Assembly: GCA_031385325.1 (NCBI GenBank)
Contig: JANNBJ010000012.1
Span: 1 to 7,879, forward strand
Length of the DNA: 7,879 nucleotides
Direction of reading: 5' to 3'
Source: SYFY01 sp031385325
GTDB lineage: Bacteria; Pseudomonadota; Gammaproteobacteria; Pseudomonadales; Azotimanducaceae
Below are positions 1-5,881 of the stretch, one piece after another. Each line of letters begins with the position of its first letter. Position 1 is the first letter of the stretch. A program made the translations under genes and the position numbers. The notes under the pieces were generated by a model. That model was not told the DNA's origin and made no database searches. It was given only the letters and a program-made list of their open reading frames with translations.

Positions 1-480
1 TGCACTGACTGCAAAGCTCGTTATGGGAGGCCGTGCAGACGCAGGTTCCGGTGTCGGGTCGGCAACGATGGCCTGCAACAGGCGGGCGAACGGAACCGGG
101 CCAATGAAGCCTGCCCGCTTCACCACATCAACACCGTCACCCGTGAGAAAGACCGTCGCCGGCCAACCCCAATCCCGGTAGCGCGTCGACAGATCTGGCC
201 GCGCATCCTGATCGACCTTGACGGCAATGAAGTGTCTGGCGATCAGCGCCTGCACCTGCGCATCGGCATAGGTTTCGGCTGCCATGACATGACACCAATG
301 GCACCAGACGGCTTCCAGGTTGAGAAGAACGATCTTCTTCTCCGCTCGGGCTCGCTCGAAAACGGCGTCGTCATAGGGCTGCCAGACGACGCCACCGGTG
401 GTTGATGCAACGCTCTGGTTTGTGGCCACACTCACTAAACCGAAGAGCAGCACCGCACCCAGAAATCCGGATTTGAACAT
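1..480 (-). CDS. Exported thioredoxin-fold protein, DUF255/YyaL-type (3' end outside window)
   Basis: 160 residues are visible and the frame stays open through base 1, so the C-terminus is missing. Residues 1-26 form a signal peptide or membrane anchor (MFKSG start, hydrophobic run about 6-19, A/S-rich cleavage region), so the domain should act in the periplasm or at the membrane. The thioredoxin fold carries the active-site sequence AVWCHWCHVMAAETYAD with Cys60 and Cys63, the motif VKVDQDARPDLSTRY (88-101), and the cis-proline segment GWPATVFL (105-112). WCHWCH followed by D-x-x-x-RPD and GWP is typical of the DUF255 thioredoxin domain of long YyaL/SPATA20 proteins and of shorter secreted relatives. 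The visible part resembles the shorter type. ATG at 480-478 overlaps the MFS stop (TGATG) and has an AAGGA Shine-Dalgarno at 493-489, 8 nt upstream, so the two genes are probably co-translated. The substrate is unknown; disulfide reduction or exchange is inferred from the CxxC. Confidence 0.85.
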   Translation of the reverse strand, partial: MFKSGFLGAVLLFGLVSVATNQSVASTTGGVVWQPYDDAVFERARAEKKIVLLNLEAVWCHWCHVMAAETYADAQVQALIARHFIAVKVDQDARPDLSTRYRDWGWPATVFLTGDGVDVVKRAGFIGPVPFARLLQAIVADPTPEPASARPPITSFAVSA

Positions 481-1742
481 CAGTCACGTCCTTTTTTTTG
501 GGCGGGGTTCATGGTGACTGGGACACCAACCACCTGCTTAAGTTCAGCCCGGCCAATCGCCTGCCACAGTGGCACCAGGACGCTGACCGAAATCACCGTC
601 GATCCGATCGCCAACAGCCACAACGTCGACGTCATGTCAGTCACATCCATGAACGCACCGGCCAGGGGCCCCGCCACCACAAACGACGCCCGAAAGCCGA
701 AACTCGCCATCGAGTTCGCCGTAGCGCGAAAGTGCGACGGCGTACGACGATTGAGCGCATCACGCAGCACCACCAGACCGAGTCCGCGGGCGACAAAAAA
801 CGCGATCGACACAACCAGTGCAAACAGCAAAGGCAACGTCGCAAGCCCGATGTACCCAAGCACGGGCAACAGGCCGATCAACACCAGCAGAGCCGGCACG
901 CCAAGGCGAGTTTCTATACGTACCGCCCACCGACCCGCAAGACCTGCTATGGCGGTATACCCCGCCCACAGATAACCGAACACGGCCAGTGGTACGTCAT
1001 GCTCAAACCAGTATCGCTGCAGAATCCAGACCGCAAAAAATGTCGTCAGGCTCCACAACGAGAGCGACAGCACGGTCCAGCGCATGATCGAACCATTGAC
1101 CACGAGATGCTTCAGCACCTCGGCAAAACGCAGGGGTTCATGTTCCCGGCCAGCCTTGTGATCAGGCTCGACCAGCGTCATCGCTATCAGCATCGGCAGA
1201 CACCCGGCGATCACCTGGATGACGATCACGGCATGTATCGACACCAGCAACAGCAATGAACAGGCGACCGCCGCAATGGCTTCAGAGGCTGAGTGCATGG
1301 TGTACAGATTAGCAACTGCACGTGGTGATTCATCAACGCGGTTGAGTGCCAGTTCAGTGTCGTACAGCAGAGCCAGGTCAGCCCCGGAAATCAGACTCAC
1401 ACCGATACCCAGCAGTCCTTCAAAGATCAGGAAGCCGGTCAGTGAATCTGCCCACAGCAATGACAGGTGACCACACGCCAGAAAAAACGTGCCCAGCACC
1501 AGCGCCTGCTTGCGACCAAAACGATCAGCCAGCACACCGCTGGGAATTTCCATGATCACGACCACGGCGCCAAACCATGCCTGCGTGAGAAAAACCTGCT
1601 GCATGGTCAAACCATGCTGCTGAAAGTACGGCACGATGATGGGAATGATCACCAGGAATACCTGGAAAAAAGCCAACAGCATGGACTTTGGCAGATTGCC
1701 CTGCAGCCCTTGCCAGGCATTGAAGCGAATCCATTGGGTCAT
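480..1742 (-). CDS. Major facilitator superfamily (MFS) transporter
   Basis: A 420-residue polytopic membrane protein with about 12 hydrophobic segments, the usual MFS length. Motif A between TM2 and TM3 is clear: GVLADRFGRK at residues 69-78. A charged loop around residues 193-212 (EPDHKAGREHEPLRF) separates the two six-helix halves. The second half contains RGLGLVVLRDALNRRTPSHFRATANS (319-344), a conserved-looking cytoplasmic loop. These features fit proton-driven export or uptake of a small molecule across the inner membrane; drug or metabolite efflux is the usual role of such proteins, but the substrate cannot be read from sequence. ATG at 1742 is chosen because AGGAGA lies 6 nt upstream. 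An in-frame TTG at 1781 abuts the terminator T-run and has no ribosome site. The C-terminus (NPAQKKGRD) contains an A8 run. The TGA stop overlaps the next gene's ATG by one base. Confidence 0.9.
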   Translation of the reverse strand: MTQWIRFNAWQGLQGNLPKSMLLAFFQVFLVIIPIIVPYFQQHGLTMQQVFLTQAWFGAVVVIMEIPSGVLADRFGRKQALVLGTFFLACGHLSLLWADSLTGFLIFEGLLGIGVSLISGADLALLYDTELALNRVDESPRAVANLYTMHSASEAIAAVACSLLLLVSIHAVIVIQVIAGCLPMLIAMTLVEPDHKAGREHEPLRFAEVLKHLVVNGSIMRWTVLSLSLWSLTTFFAVWILQRYWFEHDVPLAVFGYLWAGYTAIAGLAGRWAVRIETRLGVPALLVLIGLLPVLGYIGLATLPLLFALVVSIAFFVARGLGLVVLRDALNRRTPSHFRATANSMASFGFRASFVVAGPLAGAFMDVTDMTSTLWLLAIGSTVISVSVLVPLWQAIGRAELKQVVGVPVTMNPAQKKGRD

Positions 1743-1748
1743 CTGATT

Positions 1749-1754
1749 TCTCCT
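1749..1754 (-). promoter_or_regulatory. Ribosome binding site deciding the MFS start
   Basis: AGGAGA on the minus strand, 6 nt before ATG 1742-1740. It places the start here rather than at the in-frame TTG (1781-1779), which would add 13 arginine-rich residues and begin right at the end of the terminator. Confidence 0.8.
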
Positions 1755-1779
1755 GCGTGACGGTCGACCTTGCGCGGCC

Positions 1780-1818
1780 AAAAAAAAACCCCGGGATCTG
1801 GATGGACACCGGGGTTTT
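1780..1818 (-). terminator. Rho-independent terminator (minus-strand transcripts)
   Basis: On the minus strand the arm AAAACCCCGG (1818-1809) pairs perfectly with CCGGGGTTTT (1794-1785) around a 14-nt loop, and the RNA continues into a run of nine U in total (1788-1780). The stem is 10 bp with a GC-rich core. It ends the transcript coming from the small ORF or the monooxygenase gene. Only about 38 nt separate the T-run from the MFS start codon, so it may also act as an attenuator for the MFS-thioredoxin pair. On the plus strand the right arm has only TTTT after the GC core, a weaker signal, and no gene points into it. Confidence 0.9.
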
Positions 1819-1827
1819 GATTCGACG

Positions 1828-1846
1828 GGCGGGTTATCTATCCGCC
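1828..1846 (-). repeat. Small hairpin over the stop codon of the small ORF
   Basis: Inverted repeat GGCGG (1828-1832) and CCGCC (1842-1846) with a 9-nt loop. It lies 9 bp upstream of the terminator stem on the minus strand and includes the TAG stop of the small ORF in its loop. A five-base stem of this kind could arise by chance. It is noted because it sits directly beside the terminator and could form part of a leader fold. Confidence 0.4.
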
Positions 1847-1948
1847 TGCTCTCCCCGATTCACCCCAACCATGGGCACACGCCAGCAGCGCCACATCGTT
1901 GGTGGTCGGCCGGGTGATGCACATGGACAGGGAGGGTTTGCGGGACAT
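1838..1948 (-). CDS. Small ORF, 36 residues, unknown (possible small protein or leader peptide)
   Basis: ATG 1948 to TAG 1838 gives a 36-residue product beginning MSRKPSLSMCITRP and ending GWGESGRAGG. I do not recognise it. About 21 of its first 24 codons after ATG end in G or C, as in the neighbouring real genes, whereas the in-frame sequence upstream of 1948 (open back to an ATG at 2059) has about 20 of 36 GC-ending codons and looks non-coding. The stop lies 19 bp before the terminator stem, and a possible promoter lies about 60 bp upstream of the ATG. Together these make a compact promoter-ORF-terminator unit. The sequence before ATG (AGTGAATTGAAC) has no strong Shine-Dalgarno, which counts against it. 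It has two cysteines, one His and one Trp, and no signal peptide. Alternatives are a leader peptide controlling the MFS gene, a remnant, or a chance ORF. Confidence 0.4.
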   Translation of the reverse strand: MSRKPSLSMCITRPTTNDVALLACAHGWGESGRAGG

Positions 1949-1981
1949 GTTCAATTCACTGGTTCGTTGTTTTCCGTGAGT

Positions 1982-2001
1982 CGCTGTGGCGCACCACAGC
2001 G
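1982..2001. repeat. Perfect 8-bp dyad, possible operator or 5'-UTR hairpin
   Basis: CGCTGTGG (1982-1989) and CCACAGCG (1994-2001) are exact reverse complements around a 4-nt spacer CGCA. The dyad lies in non-coding sequence, and its right edge coincides with the transcription start expected from the possible minus-strand promoter at 2008-2037. It could be a repressor site at +1 or a stable hairpin at the 5' end of the RNA. No T-run follows on either strand, so it is not an intrinsic terminator. Confidence 0.55.
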
Positions 2002-2007
2002 GCCGGC

Positions 2008-2037
2008 ACTTTGCATGCCCACGCTGATGATTGTCAA
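2008..2037 (-). promoter_or_regulatory. Possible sigma70-type promoter for the small ORF / MFS region
   Basis: The minus strand shows a consensus -35 hexamer TTGACA (2037-2032), an 18-nt spacer, and a weak -10 CAAAGT (2013-2008; matches TATAAT at the key second A and last T, 3 of 6 overall). Transcription would start near 2001, at the edge of the dyad, about 50 nt before ATG 1948. The -35 is exact but the -10 is poor, so the promoter would be weak or activator-dependent if real. Confidence 0.4.
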
Positions 2038-2058
2038 CGCTCATAGCGCTCGCGCTCA

Positions 2059-3321
2059 TTACGCCACCAGATACTCGCGCGTTCCAAACACACGCTCGTA
2101 GTGCTCGGCCGTGAAGCGTTCTGCCGGCACACGCTCGGGACCGATGAAGGCGGCCTGAGTCGTTTCCGCCAGTTCCGGCTGCTCCGCAAACAGGGTCATC
2201 GCCCGTATCCGGCGTTGCACATCCACCTCACCAAATCTGGCCATCAGCGTGGTGACGAAGGACGCGGCATACCGCAAACGACGCATGCGTTCTCGCCGTT
2301 CTTCGACGTACGGACGAAACCGGTCCACAGACCAATCTGAGCCACCGATGAGGATTTCGCCTACCGTGCGCACGTCGCGCAAGGTGACGGACATGCCCTG
2401 CCCCATAATCGGATCGTTGTAACCCGCCGCATCGCCGATCAGCACAGCACCCGGAGCACACGGAACATCAACCCAGGCATCCTGGCTCGGCCACGATTTG
2501 CAGGGGCCGGCGGGTCGTGCATTGGCAATCACTTCGCTGTGCGGCACCTGCGGCATGTTGAACAGGGCCAGCATCTCTTTTGCACCGTCTGGTCCGGTGA
2601 ATCGCGCGCGCCCTGCATAGGCGTAGTCCGCATACAGCCGGACGCGGCCACCGCCCTGGGGAAACACCAGATAGTGAATGTCGCCCACCTTGCCGACGGA
2701 TTGAAGATCTTCCGGCCAGCCGTGTGCCCCTTCGATCAATAGTCCTGCAAGCAGATGATCGAGGGGTGCTTCGTTCAAGGTAATCGCCAACTGACGTCGG
2801 ACCGTTGAACCTCGCCCATCGGCGCCGACGATCAGACGACACTGAACGCTGTGATTCGCGCCACCCTGTGCAAAGTTCACCTGCGGAGCGCCGCCAGCGA
2901 CCACCGTCACCCGGCTGATACCACGACGCACATCAACACCCGCCTCGATCGCTGCAGCCAGCGATTCGTTCTGCATGACCACATGTTGCATGCACAGCGG
3001 GCCCGGGATGTCTTCCCGCAGCTGCGACATCGGCCCACCCATGGCTTCCGCCTGCGGTGGAGGAATCAGTTCGTCATAGCCGATGCTGCGCCGCAGGTGA
3101 TGTCCGCCAGCAGCCATGAACCGGTCATAGAGCCCGACCCGCTTCAACTCAGCGACGCCCCAGGGTGCCATCCACTCACCGCGCACGCGGTCTTCAAACT
3201 GCGTCGATTGCTCTAGCAGCAGGACCCGCATTCCGGCTCGCGCGAGATATCCGCCGAGCGCGCTGCCACCAAGACCGCCGCCAACAATGGCCACGTCTAC
3301 ACCGGTCGTCATATCAGACAT
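2059..3321 (-). CDS. FAD-dependent oxidoreductase, class A flavoprotein monooxygenase type
   Basis: A 420-residue protein with the full set of group A flavin monooxygenase (PHBH-fold) motifs. The N-terminal dinucleotide fold is VAIVGGGLGGSALGGYLARAG (10-30), with Glu37 at the end of strand 2 to bind the FAD ribose. The DG motif is IVGADGRGSTVRR (164-176). The GD motif is VLIGDAAGYNDPIMGQGMS (293-311), which contacts the FAD ribityl and pyrophosphate. The segment RVRGEWMAPWGVAEL (45-59) is the usual stretch after strand 2 in this family. The expected reaction is NAD(P)H- and O2-dependent hydroxylation or epoxidation, or oxidation/reduction of a bulky substrate, in the cytoplasm; the substrate is not deducible. 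Halogenases and geranylgeranyl-reductase-like enzymes share the fold, but the Trp-halogenase WxWxIP motif is absent. ATG 3321 is chosen because AAGGAGA lies 6 nt upstream. A Met at residue 4 is the alternative. The gene follows the channel-like gene by 31 bp. Confidence 0.88.
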   Translation of the reverse strand: MSDMTTGVDVAIVGGGLGGSALGGYLARAGMRVLLLEQSTQFEDRVRGEWMAPWGVAELKRVGLYDRFMAAGGHHLRRSIGYDELIPPPQAEAMGGPMSQLREDIPGPLCMQHVVMQNESLAAAIEAGVDVRRGISRVTVVAGGAPQVNFAQGGANHSVQCRLIVGADGRGSTVRRQLAITLNEAPLDHLLAGLLIEGAHGWPEDLQSVGKVGDIHYLVFPQGGGRVRLYADYAYAGRARFTGPDGAKEMLALFNMPQVPHSEVIANARPAGPCKSWPSQDAWVDVPCAPGAVLIGDAAGYNDPIMGQGMSVTLRDVRTVGEILIGGSDWSVDRFRPYVEERRERMRRLRYAASFVTTLMARFGEVDVQRRIRAMTLFAEQPELAETTQAAFIGPERVPAERFTAEHYERVFGTREYLVA

Positions 3322-3327
3322 CGTTGG

Positions 3328-3334
3328 TCTCCTT
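3328..3334 (-). promoter_or_regulatory. Ribosome binding site of the FAD oxidoreductase
   Basis: AAGGAGA on the minus strand, ideally spaced (6 nt) from ATG 3321. It lies in the 31-bp gap after the channel-like gene's TGA. No terminator or promoter is visible in the gap, which supports co-transcription of the two genes. Confidence 0.75.
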
Positions 3335-3352
3335 GTTGAAACCCCGGACCTT

Positions 3353-4648
3353 TCATGTCACCCAGCCCTGCGGGAAGTTCTCCTCCAGCAGTTCGGTGAT
3401 ACTCAATGACTGTATGCCATGCTCTGCGTGCATCTGCGCCGTCAGTTCGGACGCATCATGGGTACGCGAATACACCAGGCAATTCGGCCAGTTGCGCTTG
3501 ATCCAGAGCGAGGTCCGCAGATTATGTGCAGCATCGCCCGTGCCAAGAATGATGACTGGCTCGCCGACTTCCAGATCGACACTTGATCGCAGCTTGCGCC
3601 ACACCTCTGGGTGGGAAACATCACCCTGCAACACCAGACGACGCTGATTGCTGCTCAATCGTTCCTGTTCCTCGACGACCTGCAATCGCCGGTCTGCATC
3701 AACATCGATGATCACGATCCTCGCCAGTTCGTGCGGTGCATGCTGTTCAAGTTCTTCCAGTACCGTCTGGCCGAATCTGCCGAAACCAGCCAGTACCACC
3801 ACATCCTGGGCCTGGGTTCGTTCAAAGTGCTGGAGCAGCTGTTTGCTGACCAGATTCATGGCCGCAAAATTGTAGGCATTGAAAGTCACGCAGTGACGCG
3901 CAACTTCCGTTTCCGCAAGCGAACGCATGAAGCGCAGATTGTGACTGTGCAGAACGATCTTTCCATTCAGCTTCGGATAACGGGCGAGCACACGTGCAGC
4001 GGTTTCAAAGGTTGCAAAATCATCATCACCCAACAACACCAGCCGGCGGGCTCGACGTAACCGCAGTTCTGTCAACAGGAAATCGTGTGTGGTGTCGCCA
4101 GTGATCACGAACGCATGGAAAGACTGCTCAAGCTCACGTTCCCGCCCAGGCTCGAACCGACGATCGACAACCAACACCTGAATCTGCGGGTCCAACCGGC
4201 GCAGCACCCGCAAATAGCTGGTCGTCAGCTCACCTGAGCCGACCACGATCACATGATCCTCCAGATGATTGAGCCGCCAGCGGGTGGGTGAGAGCACGCG
4301 AACCACGGCTTCGATCACCGCCGACGCCGTCAACAACGGCGATCCGAAGTAGGCGATCCACAACATCACCTGACCCCAGAGCGGTCCGCCGGTTGGCGTA
4401 CCAATATCCAGACCGCCTATCACAAACAGCCCGAGACTGAAGTAGGCCTGGGTCAGCAGCCCGGCGGCACCCACATGCACTGTCTCCGTAAGATCAACGC
4501 CACTGCGAAATCCGACAATCGCCATCAGGAACGTCAGCGCCGCCGCATACCACTTCCAACCCAGCATCGCTCGACCGAAAGACTGCATACCCGCCAAACT
4601 CCAGGGACCGGAAAGTTCCGCGCGATTATCCGCGCTTTTCCCGACCAT
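3353..4648 (-). CDS. Channel-like membrane protein with two TrkA-N/RCK-type domains
   Basis: 431 residues. An N-terminal membrane unit is followed by two Rossmann-type regulatory domains. TM1 is about residues 32-50. A re-entrant pore-helix-like stretch is at 64-79 (LLTQAYFSLGLFVIGG), and TM2 is about 91-116. This is the layout of two-TM potassium channels. Where the filter TVGYGD should be, the protein reads IGGLDIGTP (77-85), so canonical potassium selectivity is not supported. The first RCK-like domain starts DHVIVVGSGELTTSYLRVL (131-149), with an altered glycine motif. The second starts DVVVLAGFGRFGQTVLEEL (282-300) with intact GFGRFG and an acidic strand end, IIDVDAD (313-319). The family senses nucleotides or ions in the cytoplasm to gate transport across the inner membrane. 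Transport function and ligand here are inferred and uncertain. ATG 4648 has no clear ribosome site. Met21 (ATG 4588), with GGAG 10 nt upstream, is a credible alternative start that still keeps TM1. Confidence 0.82.
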   Translation of the reverse strand: MVGKSADNRAELSGPWSLAGMQSFGRAMLGWKWYAAALTFLMAIVGFRSGVDLTETVHVGAAGLLTQAYFSLGLFVIGGLDIGTPTGGPLWGQVMLWIAYFGSPLLTASAVIEAVVRVLSPTRWRLNHLEDHVIVVGSGELTTSYLRVLRRLDPQIQVLVVDRRFEPGRERELEQSFHAFVITGDTTHDFLLTELRLRRARRLVLLGDDDFATFETAARVLARYPKLNGKIVLHSHNLRFMRSLAETEVARHCVTFNAYNFAAMNLVSKQLLQHFERTQAQDVVVLAGFGRFGQTVLEELEQHAPHELARIVIIDVDADRRLQVVEEQERLSSNQRRLVLQGDVSHPEVWRKLRSSVDLEVGEPVIILGTGDAAHNLRTSLWIKRNWPNCLVYSRTHDASELTAQMHAEHGIQSLSITELLEENFPQGWVT

Positions 4649-4750
4649 GTGGTCACGAAGTGGCGGCGTGTTCGCGCTTACAAGTGGTCGCTGCTGTAAA
4701 CCCGGACCATCGGGTTACACTTCGATGACGCGAAATTCTGGGGAAGCGGC
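4649..4750. promoter_or_regulatory. Divergent intergenic control region
   Basis: 102 bp separate the start of the channel-like gene (minus) from the adaptor of the RND pump (plus), so promoters for both directions are expected here or just inside the genes. I find no convincing consensus -35/-10 pair. TTTACA on the minus strand (4700-4695) is the best single -35-like hexamer, but it lacks a properly spaced -10. The notable element is the palindrome described separately at 4695-4719. Confidence 0.5.
4695..4719. promoter_or_regulatory. Imperfect palindrome, candidate operator for the RND pump
   Basis: The left arm TGTAAACCCG (4695-4704) and right arm CGGGTTACA (4711-4719) are complementary over nine pairs with one extra A in the left arm, around a 6-nt centre (GACCAT). 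The inner AACCCG/CGGGTT match is exact. A further TTACA half-site lies at 4678-4682. RND pumps are commonly controlled by TetR-, MarR- or MerR-family regulators that bind such dyads in the promoter. No regulator gene is in the window, so the binding protein is unknown. The site lies 31 bp before the adaptor's start codon. Confidence 0.5.
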
Positions 4751-5881
4751 TTGCGGTTCTGGAGTTGGATTCTGGTGATTGGCTTATGTCTGCTGACTGC
4801 TGCAGGCCTTGCTTTCTATAAATACAGCGTGATCCAGAGCGCCATCGCCCGGGGCAAAGCGTTTCCCGAAACCATGGAAGCCGTTGTGGCAGTCACTGCT
4901 GCCGCGATCGAGCGGCAATCCGGTCTCACCGTCAGCGGCGTGGTGGTTGCCACCCAATCAGCGGAACTGCGCAACGAGTTACCGGGTCGCATCGCCTCGG
5001 TCGGCTTCGCGGCAGGTTCGCTTGTCACGCAGGGGCAATTGCTCGTCGGGCTCGATACGACACAGGAACGAGCCCAGTTGGCCGAGACACAAGCGAGCCT
5101 CGAGATTGCAAGGCTTGCACTGGCCAGAGCAGAACGACTGGTCAAATCGGGCGCCGGCTCAGTTGAAGCACGTGACCAGGCCAAGGCACAGTTCGAAGAA
5201 GCCAGCGCGCGCACGCGTGCGTTATCCGCAATCATCGACAAAAAGACTCTTCGAGCACCCTTTGCAGGTGTCGCCAGCCTGCACCAGCTGGAAGCCGGTC
5301 AGTACCTGCCGGCGGGATCCATGGTCGCGACGCTGGTCGGCCACGATCGGAATCTGTGGATCGATTTTTCGGTACCGCAGTCACAGGCGGATCTGCAGCC
5401 GAAGGCGGTAGTCCAGATCAGGGCAGATGACCTTCAGCTTGGTGAGCTTGAGGCGACCGTGATTGCCAGGGACCCTTCCGTTCAGGCAAGTTCTCGCAAT
5501 CTGCGTTTTCGCGCTGAACTCAGTGAACCACCGGCTGGACTGTTACCCGGGATGCTGATCAAGGTGCATGTGCCAATGGGTGATGTGCGTCAGCTCGTCA
5601 CCGTACCTTCCCAGTCGATTCGGCAGGACAGCCTCGGCGCCTGTGTGTACGTGTTGAAGGAAACCAGTGAAAACGGCCAGACCAAGCTGCGCGCCGAGCG
5701 ACGCCCGGTGGTGGTGTCGGCAGTTGGCATTCCGGACGCTGCGGATCAACTGGTTATCGAAGCGGGTCTGGCCGCCGGCGAACGGATCGCCGCCAGCGGT
5801 GCGTTCAAGTTGCGAAACGGATCTCTGGTGCAGGTCGTTGAACGCGATCCTGCAGCGGTTGATCGTGTCGTTGGTCAGTGA
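4751..5881 (+). CDS. RND efflux periplasmic adaptor (membrane fusion protein, HlyD/AcrA type)
   Basis: 376 residues, normal for the family. An N-terminal membrane anchor at about 4-23 (WILVIGLCLLTAAGLAFYKY) has no lipobox cysteine arrangement, so the protein is anchored by a helix rather than lipid. Then follow the first lipoyl half (about 68-103, ELRNELPGRIASVGFAAGSLVTQGQLL), a short alpha-helical hairpin (about 104-162), the second lipoyl half (LRAPFAGVASLHQLEAGQYL, 167-186), a beta-barrel (about 203-275, including LLPGMLIKVHV), and a membrane-proximal domain (about 280-362, VTVPSQSIRQD). It bridges the permease to an outer-membrane channel in the periplasm. The start must be TTG 4751. The frame has a stop at 4697, no ATG or GTG lies between, and the next Met (residue 42) would lose the anchor. 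GGGGAAG (4740-4746) is the ribosome site, 4 nt away. The stop overlaps the permease gene. Confidence 0.92.
   Translation: MRFWSWILVIGLCLLTAAGLAFYKYSVIQSAIARGKAFPETMEAVVAVTAAAIERQSGLTVSGVVVATQSAELRNELPGRIASVGFAAGSLVTQGQLLVGLDTTQERAQLAETQASLEIARLALARAERLVKSGAGSVEARDQAKAQFEEASARTRALSAIIDKKTLRAPFAGVASLHQLEAGQYLPAGSMVATLVGHDRNLWIDFSVPQSQADLQPKAVVQIRADDLQLGELEATVIARDPSVQASSRNLRFRAELSEPPAGLLPGMLIKVHVPMGDVRQLVTVPSQSIRQDSLGACVYVLKETSENGQTKLRAERRPVVVSAVGIPDAADQLVIEAGLAAGERIAASGAFKLRNGSLVQVVERDPAAVDRVVGQ

Noticed and set aside
498..1259. A 253-codon plus-strand ORF opposite the MFS gene
   Set aside because: Its product is rich in His, Gln and Arg with no recognisable domain, as expected from the antisense of a hydrophobic membrane-protein gene. 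The minus-strand MFS frame explains the sequence fully.
1780..1818. Reading the hairpin as a bidirectional terminator
   Set aside because: On the plus strand only four T follow the GC core and no plus-strand gene enters it, so only the minus-strand role is supported.
1838..1948. Calling the small ORF a RiPP or lasso-peptide precursor
   Set aside because: No leader or core motif of a known class is visible, and no maturase, protease or cyclase gene is in the window. The nearby flavin enzyme and MFS gene alone do not justify the claim.
1838..2059. A 73-residue version of the small ORF starting at ATG 2059, overlapping the oxidoreductase stop as TAATG
   Set aside because: The overlap looks attractive for coupling, but codon third positions before 1948 are not coding-like, and this stretch contains the candidate promoter and the perfect dyad. 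The shorter 36-residue form is preferred, though the longer one is not excluded.
2059..3321. Assigning the FAD enzyme as a tryptophan halogenase or squalene epoxidase
   Set aside because: The WxWxIP halogenase motif is absent and nothing in the sequence fixes a substrate. Only the general group A flavin monooxygenase fold is supported.
2851..4060. Several plus-strand ORFs of about 120-160 codons opposite the oxidoreductase and channel-like genes
   Set aside because: They have compositions typical of antisense frames, no motifs and no ribosome sites, and they lie wholly within well-supported minus-strand genes.
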